Shown here: positions 1 to 4,993 of the stretch, piece after piece
Layout: each line of letters opens with the position of its first letter
Numbering within the stretch: position 1 is the first letter of the stretch
NCBI GenBank assembly: GCA_031260845.1
Contig: JAISKR010000193.1
Span: 1 to 6,591, forward strand
DNA from: Bacteroidales bacterium
GTDB taxonomy: Bacteria > Bacteroidota > Bacteroidia > Bacteroidales > UBA4181
DNA: 6,591 bases
Reading direction: 5' to 3'
Notes under the pieces: model-generated
What the model was told of the DNA's origin: nothing
What the model saw: the letters and a program-made list of their open reading frames with translations, nothing else
Databases searched by the model: none
Translations under genes and position numbers: made by a program

Positions 1-348
1 CTGATACCCTTTGCCCAACAGATGAAAGAAGCCGACAAACGAGGCGAACAATTGGGCTTGGATTACCGCGAATATGCGTTCTGCACCGCATTAGAAGTCA
101 ACAACAGCGCTGTTTCCATACTTGGCGATGAAATCTTGAAACATATTGCACAAGAACTTTTAACAACAATCCGTAATAGTGCCACAATCGACTGGACAAT
201 AAAAGAAAGCGTACAAGCGGATTTGCGGCGAAATATCCGCAGAATATTGAGAAAATTCGGCTATCCGCCCGATTTACAGGAACAAGCCGTAGAAACCGTA
301 ATTACGCAAGCCAAGATGCTGACGGAAGATTTGATAGAAAATGAATAA
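1..348 (+). CDS. hsdR: Type I restriction enzyme, R (HsdR) subunit, C-terminal fragment
   Basis: The reading frame is open from base 1 and ends at TAA 346-348, giving the last 115 residues of a protein whose 5' part lies outside the window. The segment from about TIDWTIKESV through RRILRKFGYPP to the end matches the conserved C-terminal helical domain of HsdR proteins (the region known as DUF3387), which in this family follows the nuclease and SF2 translocase domains and contacts the methyltransferase core. HsdR is the ATP-driven translocating and cleaving subunit of type I restriction-modification complexes and needs HsdM and HsdS, which are not in view. The nuclease and helicase motifs are also outside the window, so activity cannot be judged. 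The visible ATG at base 22 is an internal methionine, because the frame continues upstream of it. The C-terminus looks intact and ends in an acidic LIENE tail. The stop codon lies inside the palindrome at 340-380. Confidence 0.92.
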   Translation: MIPFAQQMKEADKRGEQLGLDYREYAFCTALEVNNSAVSILGDEILKHIAQELLTTIRNSATIDWTIKESVQADLRRNIRRILRKFGYPPDLQEQAVETVITQAKMLTEDLIENE

Positions 349-380
349 GGTATGCAAGATTCTTGCATACCTTATTCATT
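340..380. repeat. Perfect 20-bp inverted repeat with a 1-nt centre over the hsdR stop
   Basis: Bases 340-359 and 361-380 are exact reverse complements around the single base t360; the arms run from AATGAATAAGG inwards to GCAAGA. The hsdR stop codon (346-348) is in the left arm. As RNA this would form a stem of about 18 bp with a short loop. It lies between the convergent hsdR (+) and tRNA-Pro (-) genes, so a two-way transcription stop or 3'-end protecting hairpin is the simplest role. However, neither side carries a good run of U: GTACTCAACA follows on the plus strand and TTCTATC on the minus strand. The structure is read directly from the sequence; the role is inferred. Confidence 0.85.
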
Positions 381-389
381 GTACTCAAC

Positions 390-422
390 AAAAAAGCGGC
401 ACAAATACTTTCGTAACCGCTT
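390..422 (-). terminator. Probable intrinsic terminator of tRNA-Pro
   Basis: On the minus strand AAGCGG (422-417) can pair with CCGCTT (399-394), and the T run continues to 390, giving six T in all, some of them in the stem. The 17-nt loop contains TAC-GAAA-GTA, a small nested hairpin with a GNRA-type tetraloop. It begins 11 bases past the 3' end of the tRNA, the expected place for termination. The stem is short, so the call is moderate. Confidence 0.55.
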
Positions 423-433
423 GATTTTCATCG

Positions 434-508
434 TCGGGGTGGCAGGATTCGAACCTGCGACCCTCTGCTCCCAAAGCAGATACGCTAACCGGACTGCGCT
501 ACACCCCG
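434..508 (-). tRNA. tRNA-Pro (anticodon UGG)
   Basis: The minus strand reads as a complete 75-nt cloverleaf. The 7-bp acceptor stem CGGGGTG/CACCCCG (508-502 with 441-435) is followed by discriminator A at 434. The D arm contains AGTCCGGTTAGCG. The anticodon stem TCTGC/GCAGA encloses loop TTTGGGA with anticodon TGG (473-471), and the T arm is GCAGG-TTCGAAT-CCTGC. UGG reads proline codons. The three bases after the discriminator are CGA, so the 3' CCA is not encoded and must be added by tRNA nucleotidyltransferase. A -7 box lies 18 bases upstream and a hairpin with a T run follows, so this is probably an independent single-tRNA unit, although read-through from hisH is possible. Confidence 0.97.
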
Positions 509-526
509 AATCATTAAAAACGGCTG

Positions 527-557
527 CAAAGATAATGGATTATTTTGAATAAGCCAA
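527..557 (-). promoter_or_regulatory. Bacteroidales-type promoter for tRNA-Pro
   Basis: The minus strand has TATCTTTG at 534-527, an exact match to the Bacteroidota -7 consensus TAnnTTTG, continuing as CAGCC. A -33-like TTGG (557-554) lies 19 bases upstream, within the usual 19-21 spacing. A start about 5-7 bases after the box would leave a short leader before the tRNA 5' end at 508. The box lies just downstream of the hisH stop, so the tRNA need not depend on the hisH transcript. Confidence 0.75.
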
Positions 558-564
558 GCGGCAA

Positions 565-1158
565 TCAATTTATCTTTTCAATAAAATTTTTCAAGATACG
601 TGCGCCTGTTTCCCCGCTTTTTTCGGGGTGAAACTGTACGGCATAGAAATTGTCGTGTTGCAGTGCCGCGGAAAACGAAGTCGGATAATCAGAAGTGGCA
701 ATGGTGTGTGCGCCGGTTGAGGCGTGGTAACTGTGCACGAAATAGACGTATGGATTGTCCGGTAAGCCGTCAAATAGCGGCGTTTTCATGTTTTGCAGGC
801 TGTTCCAGCCTATATGTGGCACTTTGATGCCTTGCTGAGGATTGAAACGGACGACTTCTTCATCAAAAATATTCAGACAAGTGGCGTTGCCTTCTTCCGA
901 ACGGCTGCACATTAGTTGTAAGCCAATGCAGATGCCCAACACCGGCTGCTGCAATCCGCTAATAAGCGTGTTTAAGCCGTGTTCGTGCAGGTATTGCATC
1001 GTAGTAAAGGCTTCGCCTACCCCGGGGAATATCACTTTGTCGGCTGCCTGTATTTTCCGGTGGTCGCCGGTGATTTCAGCTTGTATGCCTAACCGCCGCA
1101 GCGCATAATCGACCGAAAAAATGTTGCCTGCATTGTATTTGATGATGACGATGTTCAC
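565..1158 (-). CDS. hisH: Imidazole glycerol phosphate synthase, glutaminase subunit HisH
   Basis: This 197-residue class I glutamine amidotransferase is full length for HisH. HisH hydrolyses glutamine and channels ammonia to HisF, which converts PRFAR to imidazole glycerol phosphate and AICAR in histidine synthesis. Visible motifs are an N-terminal YNAGN (8-12), the oxyanion-region PGVGE (45-49), the nucleophile Cys77 in GICIG, the HisH-typical KVPHIGWN (112-119), and the catalytic pair His177/Glu179 in FHPEKS. The triad is therefore intact. The start is GTG at 1158-1156; no in-frame ATG lies between it and the end of lolD, and no Shine-Dalgarno is seen. It begins 11 nt after the lolD stop, so it is probably the last gene of tatA-lolD-hisH. 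The usual neighbours hisA, hisF and hisB are absent. A HisH paralogue of a surface-sugar pathway is the alternative, but the sequence reads like the ordinary Bacteroides enzyme. Confidence 0.95.
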   Translation of the reverse strand: MNIVIIKYNAGNIFSVDYALRRLGIQAEITGDHRKIQAADKVIFPGVGEAFTTMQYLHEHGLNTLISGLQQPVLGICIGLQLMCSRSEEGNATCLNIFDEEVVRFNPQQGIKVPHIGWNSLQNMKTPLFDGLPDNPYVYFVHSYHASTGAHTIATSDYPTSFSAALQHDNFYAVQFHPEKSGETGARILKNFIEKIN

Positions 1159-1169
1159 TGTTGCTCGGT

Positions 1170-1850
1170 TTAAATGATTGACTGTGCAAGTCCGGTACTG
1201 CCTACGATTTTACCGTCAGCCATTTCATATTGAATGTCCGACATTCCGGCAAGACCGGTGTCGTGGGTGACGATGACAAAGGTTTGCTTGAAAGTGTCGC
1301 GCAGAGTGAAGAACAGCGAGTGCAATTCCTGTTTGTTCTTTGAATCGAGGTTTCCGGACGGCTCATCGGCGAAAATCACCTTGGGGTTGTTGATGAGCGC
1401 TCTGGCTACCGACACACGTTGCTGTTCGCCTCCCGACAACTCATCCGGTTTGTGCGACATTCGTTCTTCCAATCCGAGGAAGCATAACAACTCTTTGGCT
1501 TTCTGTTCGGCTTTGGTTTTCGGGGTATTGCGGATATAGGCAGGGATGCACACGTTTTCCAATGCGGTAAATTCAGGCAACAGATGATGAAATTGAAACA
1601 CAAACCCGATATTCCGGTTGCGAAACTGCGACAATTCTTTTTCGTTGAGCCGGCTTACTTCCTGCCCTTCGATGAATATTTTTCCTCCGGTGGGGCGGCT
1701 CAAAGTGCCCAATATTTGCAAAAGGGTGGTTTTTCCGGCGCCGCTGGCTCCCACGATGGATACAATCTTACCGGCAGGTATCTGAATATCAATACCTTTC
1801 AGTACCTGTAAATTTCCAAAAGATTTGGTGATTTGTTCCCCCTGTATCAT
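1170..1850 (-). CDS. lolD: ABC transporter ATP-binding protein, LolD type
   Basis: This 226-residue ATPase has every ABC motif: Walker A GASGAGKT (34-41), Q-loop Gln86 in [12 protein letters not shown], signature LSGGEQQRV (138-146), Walker B VIFADEP with catalytic Glu163, D-loop GNLDS (166-170) and H-loop His196. The [16 protein letters not shown] stretch and the length are typical of the LolD/MacB/FtsE group. LolD energises LolCE, which releases lipoproteins from the inner membrane to the LolA carrier, so this protein should act on the cytoplasmic face. No LolC/E permease is encoded in the window, so the partner must be elsewhere and the exact cargo is an inference from family. The ATG (1850-1848) is only 5 nt after the tatA stop, which implies co-transcription and probably translational coupling; hisH follows 11 nt downstream. 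The remaining doubt is LolD against another MacB-type exporter ATPase. Confidence 0.88.
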   Translation of the reverse strand: MIQGEQITKSFGNLQVLKGIDIQIPAGKIVSIVGASGAGKTTLLQILGTLSRPTGGKIFIEGQEVSRLNEKELSQFRNRNIGFVFQFHHLLPEFTALENVCIPAYIRNTPKTKAEQKAKELLCFLGLEERMSHKPDELSGGEQQRVSVARALINNPKVIFADEPSGNLDSKNKQELHSLFFTLRDTFKQTFVIVTHDTGLAGMSDIQYEMADGKIVGSTGLAQSII

Positions 1851-1855
1851 TTTTC

Positions 1856-2290
1856 TTACGATTGTGTGGGTTCGGGGGTTGGTTCTTCGGGGGCGGTTTC
1901 TTCGGCGTCAGTCGGTGGTTTATCCTCAACTAATGCTTCGGCGTATTCGTTGGCTTGCGTGTGGTTGTACTCTTTGTTGTCGTAATAATCGTCGTGGCTG
2001 TAAGGGTCTTTGAAATTTTCCTCCACCAATTGAACCGTTTCACTGGCTGTTTCCTGTAAAGGCGCTGCCAATTCTTTGTCTAATGTGCCTGTAATATCGT
2101 CCCTTATGGCTTTGAAATCGTTCATCACGCCTGACGTATTGCTGTCAAATTCCCGCTTGATGTCATCGGTTGCCTTTTTAAATTCCCGCACTCCTTTACC
2201 CATCATACGGGCAACGTCCGGAAGTTTGTTCGAGCCGAAAAGCAGCAGAACTGCCAACAATATGATGAAAATTTCCCCTCCACTAATCAT
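1856..2290 (-). CDS. tatA: Twin-arginine translocase TatA/TatB-family protein
   Basis: This 144-residue protein has the Tat architecture: a short periplasmic N-terminus, one membrane helix at about 6-18, the conserved Phe18-Gly19 hinge, then an amphipathic helix with [18 protein letters not shown] (22-39). TatA-type subunits assemble around TatC to move folded proteins with RR signal peptides across the inner membrane. Glu6 takes the position of the N-terminal polar residue. After about residue 50 comes a long extension predicted to be helical and then an acidic Pro/Glu/Thr tail (about 118-144). The length exceeds common TatA (60-90 residues) and approaches TatB, so whether it acts as TatA, TatB or both is open. 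tatC is not in the window. The ATG at 2290 is the only sensible start, because it places the helix right at the N-terminus. It leads the tatA-lolD-hisH cluster, with a -7 box 17 nt upstream. Confidence 0.88.
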   Translation of the reverse strand: MISGGEIFIILLAVLLLFGSNKLPDVARMMGKGVREFKKATDDIKREFDSNTSGVMNDFKAIRDDITGTLDKELAAPLQETASETVQLVEENFKDPYSHDDYYDNKEYNHTQANEYAEALVEDKPPTDAEETAPEEPTPEPTQS

Positions 2291-2307
2291 GTTTCTAAAA
2301 TTTGCTG

Positions 2308-2315
2308 CGAAGATA
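2308..2315 (-). promoter_or_regulatory. -7 box upstream of tatA-lolD-hisH
   Basis: The minus strand reads TATCTTCG (2315-2308) followed by CAGCA. This is one mismatch from TAnnTTTG and shares the downstream CAGC seen at the tRNA and rplS boxes. It sits in the 56-bp gap between the lactonase stop and the tatA ATG, which suggests that tatA starts its own transcript. No clear -33 TTTG is seen at the usual distance. Confidence 0.6.
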
Positions 2316-2346
2316 CAAAAAAGGTTTTATTTACGATGAATATATT

Positions 2347-3255
2347 TTACTTTACGCCTTTGACATTCATCCGCAAACTGTATAAATACTGAGAAGCGGT
2401 GATGAAAAGGGTTTTCATGTCTTTGCCCCCGAAGCAGACATTTGCAGTCCAGCCTGCCTCTACGGATATGTGTTCTATCTGTTCGCCCTGCCGGTTGAAG
2501 ACTGTCACCCCTCGTCCTGTCAGGTAAATGTTTTCATCCTGGTCGATGGTCATGCCGTCGGAACCCATCGGGGCGAAAAGTTTTTTGCCGGCAAGCGTTC
2601 CGTCGGGCGATATTTGATAAACGTATGTTTTGCCTGCACCGATGTCAGCCACATACAGCCGCTTGCCGTCGGGCGAACCGGTGATACCGTTCGGTTGTTT
2701 CAGTGTGGTTTCCACTCTTGTCAGCGTTTTTCTGTCGGCAGACAGGAAATAAACGTGCTGACCGTCCTGCTGCATATCGGGGGAACGTGTCCAGTAGTCG
2801 CGTGCATAAAGAGGGTCGGTAAAATAGATGCCACCTGAGGGATGCCTCCACAAATCGTTGGGACCGTTGAGTTTCTTGCCGTCGTATTCGCTCACCAATA
2901 CGGAATGATTGCCGTTCATGTCTATGCTCCACAATTCATTGTCTGCATCTGAGCAGGAAAGCAGATTGCCGTTGGCGTCGAAATATAGACCGTTGGCGCG
3001 TCCGCAATCGTTGTGAAACACGGAAAGTTTGCCGTCTATGCTCCAAATATGAATACGATTATTGGGTTGGTCTGTGAAATAGACATTCCCCTTTCTATCC
3101 GCAACGGGACCTTCGGTAAAACTGAACCCTTCGGCTATTTTCTCTACCTTAGCCCCCTGCGCAACAATGTTTTTAGGTCTGATACGACCTTCTGCCGACA
3201 TAATAACCAGCAAAAACAACAAGTTGCAGATGCAACAAATCTTTTTTAATGCCAT
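2347..3255 (-). CDS. Secreted SMP-30/gluconolactonase/LRE-like beta-propeller protein
   Basis: The protein has 302 residues. An N-terminal KK plus a hydrophobic stretch (about 6-19) ending in MSAEG looks like a Sec signal peptide, so the mature protein should be periplasmic or secreted; there is no lipobox and no twin arginine. The rest has the six-bladed propeller pattern of SMP-30/gluconolactonases: repeated blades such as GNVYFTDQPNNRI, GGIYFTDP, KRLYVADIGAGKTYVY and ENIYLTG. The residues expected to bind the divalent metal are present: Glu48 (TEGP), Asn189 (PNGI) and Asp233 (SDGM), with Asn133 (NGPND) at the active site. The family hydrolyses sugar lactones such as gluconolactone, but members differ in substrate and this one cannot be assigned. 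It starts 32 nt after rplS with no visible promoter, so it is probably read from the rplS transcript. The ATG at 3255 gives a well-formed signal peptide. Confidence 0.87.
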   Translation of the reverse strand: MALKKICCICNLLFLLVIMSAEGRIRPKNIVAQGAKVEKIAEGFSFTEGPVADRKGNVYFTDQPNNRIHIWSIDGKLSVFHNDCGRANGLYFDANGNLLSCSDADNELWSIDMNGNHSVLVSEYDGKKLNGPNDLWRHPSGGIYFTDPLYARDYWTRSPDMQQDGQHVYFLSADRKTLTRVETTLKQPNGITGSPDGKRLYVADIGAGKTYVYQISPDGTLAGKKLFAPMGSDGMTIDQDENIYLTGRGVTVFNRQGEQIEHISVEAGWTANVCFGGKDMKTLFITASQYLYSLRMNVKGVK

Positions 3256-3287
3256 ATTTTATTGATATGACAGGTAATTTACCCCAA

Positions 3288-3635
3288 TCAGGCGGTAACG
3301 ACCATCTTCTTTTCGGCGATGCGAGCCTTCTTTCCGGTAAGATTGCGCAGATAGAAAATCCTTGCACGACGTACTTTGCCGTATTTGTTGACTTCTATCT
3401 TTTCAATGAAGGGCGAATTGACAGGAAAAATCCTCTCAACGCCTATTTCACCGGACATTTTACGAACGGTAAACGAGGTGCTTTTGCGTTGAATAACAAC
3501 GCCTCTGTATTGCTGCACACGCTCTTTGTTGCCTTCTTTGATTTTATAGTGAACCGTAACGGTATCTCCACTTGCAAACTTCGGAAAGTCTTGTGCTACT
3601 GCATTTTGCTCTTGAACAAATTTCACCAAATCCAT
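3288..3635 (-). CDS. rplS: 50S ribosomal protein L19
   Basis: This 115-residue protein is normal length for bL19, a large-subunit protein at the 30S/50S interface. Diagnostic stretches are [10 protein letters not shown] at the start, [19 protein letters not shown], the [13 protein letters not shown] signature (65-77) and the [20 protein letters not shown] tail. The same frame is open 13 codons further upstream to an ATG at 3674, but that codon lies inside the -7 promoter box (3672-3679), and family members begin at MDLxKF, so 3635 is chosen. No Shine-Dalgarno is seen, as is usual in Bacteroidota. The common trmD/rimM neighbours are absent; instead aroB lies upstream (87-nt gap containing the rplS promoter) and the lactonase gene lies 32 nt downstream. 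Confidence 0.96.
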   Translation of the reverse strand: MDLVKFVQEQNAVAQDFPKFASGDTVTVHYKIKEGNKERVQQYRGVVIQRKSTSFTVRKMSGEIGVERIFPVNSPFIEKIEVNKYGKVRRARIFYLRNLTGKKARIAEKKMVVTA

Positions 3636-3671
3636 GACTGAAATAATTTTATCTGTTTTTATTTTGGGCTG

Positions 3672-3679
3672 CAAAGGTA
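3672..3679 (-). promoter_or_regulatory. -7 box of the rplS promoter
   Basis: The minus strand reads TACCTTTG (3679-3672) followed by CAGCC, an exact TAnnTTTG match. The start would fall near 3665-3668, giving a leader of about 30 nt to the rplS ATG at 3635. The sequence upstream is nearly all A/T; a second, weaker TATCTTTA (3699-3692) lies about 20 bases back and could serve as an alternative box or stand near the -33 position. Confidence 0.72.
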
Positions 3680-3722
3680 AGAATATTTTTTATAAAGATA
3701 AATATTTTTATTTTTATTTATG

Positions 3723-4769
3723 CTAAACTTGCGTTGCGTGATAATAATTGCCTAATTTTCTGTTGATTTCATCGACGGCGGTTTTTCGTATTTCTGTTTT
3801 TCCGATGTCGTTGAGCAGTACCAAGTGGATGAATCCGCTCTCTTTTTTCTTGTCTTTGGCAGCGCTTTGCAGCACGTCATCCACAGGAACGGCTGATATA
3901 ACAGGCAATCCCAACCGTTGCAGCAGTTGTTCCAACCGTTGTACGCCGCCAAGCGGAAATCCACATTCGCCGGCAGACCATCGTGCGGCTATCATCATGC
4001 CCACGCTGACCGCTTCGCCGTGACTGACGCCGCTCAGCACTTCGACGGCATGACCAAAGGTGTGCCCGAAGTTGAGAATGCGCCGCTCGCCCTGTTCCCG
4101 CTCGTCGTTTTCCACCACTTGCGCTTTTATTTTCACCGATGCTGTGATTATATGCGAAAGGACGTCCGGCTTTCGTTCAAGTACCTCATCCGCGTGCTTT
4201 TCCAAATAGTCAAATAGCGCGGCGTCGCGTATGGCGGCAGCCTTCACGATTTCTGCCAAACCGGACACAAACTCCGCATCGGGCAGGGTGTTGAGCATAT
4301 CGTGGTCGCAAATCACGAACTGTGGCTGGTTGAATGTGCCGACCATGTTTTTGTAGCCCCCGAAATTCACGCCATTTTTGCCACCCACGCTGGCGTCCAC
4401 TTGCGACAGCAGGGTAGTGGAAACAAATCCAAACGGTATGCCCCGCATATAGGTGGATGCGGCAAATCCAGCCACGTCGCACACCAATCCGCCGCCCACA
4501 GCCACGATGAAACTGTTGCGGTCGGCATTCAAATCAAGCAGAGCGGCGTAGATATTTTCCACCGTTCCGACGGTTTTGTGCTGCTCGCCGACGCCAATTT
4601 CAACCACCGGAAAGCCATCGGTCAACTCGCGATAATGCTTCCGAACATTGCCGTCGGTGATGATGATAACTTGCTTGTTTTTGGGCAGATACGCCCCAAG
4701 ATGGTGAAACGATTCCCCCAGCAAGACACGGGATTCCGCACCATCAGTGCAGATTTTTAACGCATACAT
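3723..4769 (-). CDS. aroB: 3-dehydroquinate synthase
   Basis: This 348-residue, full-length AroB catalyses step two of the shikimate pathway, converting DAHP to 3-dehydroquinate with NAD and a divalent metal in the cytoplasm. Numbered from the chosen start, the NAD-binding VGGG lies at 91-94 with Asp98 after it, followed by the conserved STTLLSQVDASVGGKNGVN block (about 118-135). The metal ligands expected from the fungal enzyme structure are Glu173 (LAEIVKA), His236 (FGHTFGHA, with His240 nearby) and His250 (SHGEA). All are present, so it should be active. The frame extends nine codons upstream to ATG 4796, but that codon overlaps the -7 box at 4794-4801 and cannot be in the mRNA; MYALKICTD at 4769 is therefore used. 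It is divergent from the TlpA-like gene. Its third codon positions look richer in G/C than those of that neighbour. Confidence 0.96.
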   Translation of the reverse strand: MYALKICTDGAESRVLLGESFHHLGAYLPKNKQVIIITDGNVRKHYRELTDGFPVVEIGVGEQHKTVGTVENIYAALLDLNADRNSFIVAVGGGLVCDVAGFAASTYMRGIPFGFVSTTLLSQVDASVGGKNGVNFGGYKNMVGTFNQPQFVICDHDMLNTLPDAEFVSGLAEIVKAAAIRDAALFDYLEKHADEVLERKPDVLSHIITASVKIKAQVVENDEREQGERRILNFGHTFGHAVEVLSGVSHGEAVSVGMMIAARWSAGECGFPLGGVQRLEQLLQRLGLPVISAVPVDDVLQSAAKDKKKESGFIHLVLLNDIGKTEIRKTAVDEINRKLGNYYHATQV

Positions 4770-4793
4770 ATAATATAATGAATAATTATCGTG

Positions 4794-4801
4794 CAAAGAT
4801 A
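4794..4801 (-). promoter_or_regulatory. -7 box of the aroB promoter
   Basis: The minus strand reads TATCTTTG (4801-4794) followed by CACGA, an exact consensus match. Transcription would begin near 4787-4790, leaving a leader of about 20 nt before the ATG at 4769. No strong -33 TTTG is seen at 19-21 bases upstream. Confidence 0.72.
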
Positions 4802-4881
4802 AATGTTTTTCATTGAAATTAGTTTTATATTAATGTATCTTGTGCATAATATATTGTAATAAAGCGTATTAAAAAACACTT

Positions 4882-4915
4882 AAACTAAATTTATAAATTT
4901 AGTTTTAAATTTAGT
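4882..4915. repeat. Three copies of a 10-bp unit, two forming a 24-bp palindrome
   Basis: ACTAAATTTA occurs at 4884-4893 and, inverted, at 4894-4903 and 4906-4915. The first two, with flanking AA and TT, make a perfect 24-bp palindrome at 4882-4905. The third is a direct repeat of the second, spaced 12 bases start to start. The array sits in the spacer between aroB and the TlpA-like gene; the palindrome centre is about 55 bases upstream of the expected start of the latter and about 100 bases from that of aroB. This is a plausible regulator-binding array, although A/T-only palindromes also arise by chance in such DNA. Confidence 0.6.
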
Positions 4916-4918
4916 GAA

Positions 4919-4938
4919 TAATTTAAATTTTTAAATTA
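4919..4938. repeat. AT-only inverted repeat abutting the TlpA-gene promoter
   Basis: TAATTTAAA (4919-4927) and TTTAAATTA (4930-4938) are exact reverse complements around two T. The right arm overlaps the first two bases of the -7 box at 4937-4944, and the left arm covers the region where a -33 element would sit. A protein bound here would block RNA polymerase, so a repressor operator is possible. It contains no G or C, so the significance is uncertain. Confidence 0.4.
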
Positions 4939-4944
4939 TCTTTG
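4937..4944 (+). promoter_or_regulatory. -7 box of the TlpA-like gene promoter
   Basis: TATCTTTG at 4937-4944 matches the Bacteroidota -7 consensus exactly. The expected start is near 4950, giving a leader of about 45 nt before the ATG at 4994. No convincing -33 TTTG precedes it at 19-21 bases; the sequence there is TTTAGTGAA, so this promoter may rely on an activator. Confidence 0.68.
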
Positions 4945-4993
4945 TCACGAATATTTTTTGCTTTGGTTATATCTTTTATTTAATACTATTCGC

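Noticed and set aside
352..552. Plus-strand ORF of 66 residues with GVAGFEPATLCSQ
   Set aside because: It is a translation through the antisense strand of the tRNA-Pro gene and the palindrome; the GFEPAT-type string is a well-known artefact of translating tRNA genes.
3273..3283. Short palindrome GGTAATTTACC between rplS and the lactonase gene
   Set aside because: It could only form a 4-bp stem and no T run follows, so it is not supported as a terminator or as an operator.
3249..3641. 130-codon plus-strand ORF
   Set aside because: It covers rplS almost exactly on the opposite strand, and L19 is unmistakable.
4302..4760. 152-codon plus-strand ORF
   Set aside because: It lies wholly antisense to aroB, has no recognisable family, and is explained by the strongly conserved coding on the other strand.
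4958..4993. TTG start giving a 12-residue longer TlpA-like protein
   Set aside because: It would put a second hydrophobic stretch before an already complete lipoprotein signal starting MKR at 4994, and it lies only a few bases from the expected transcript start.
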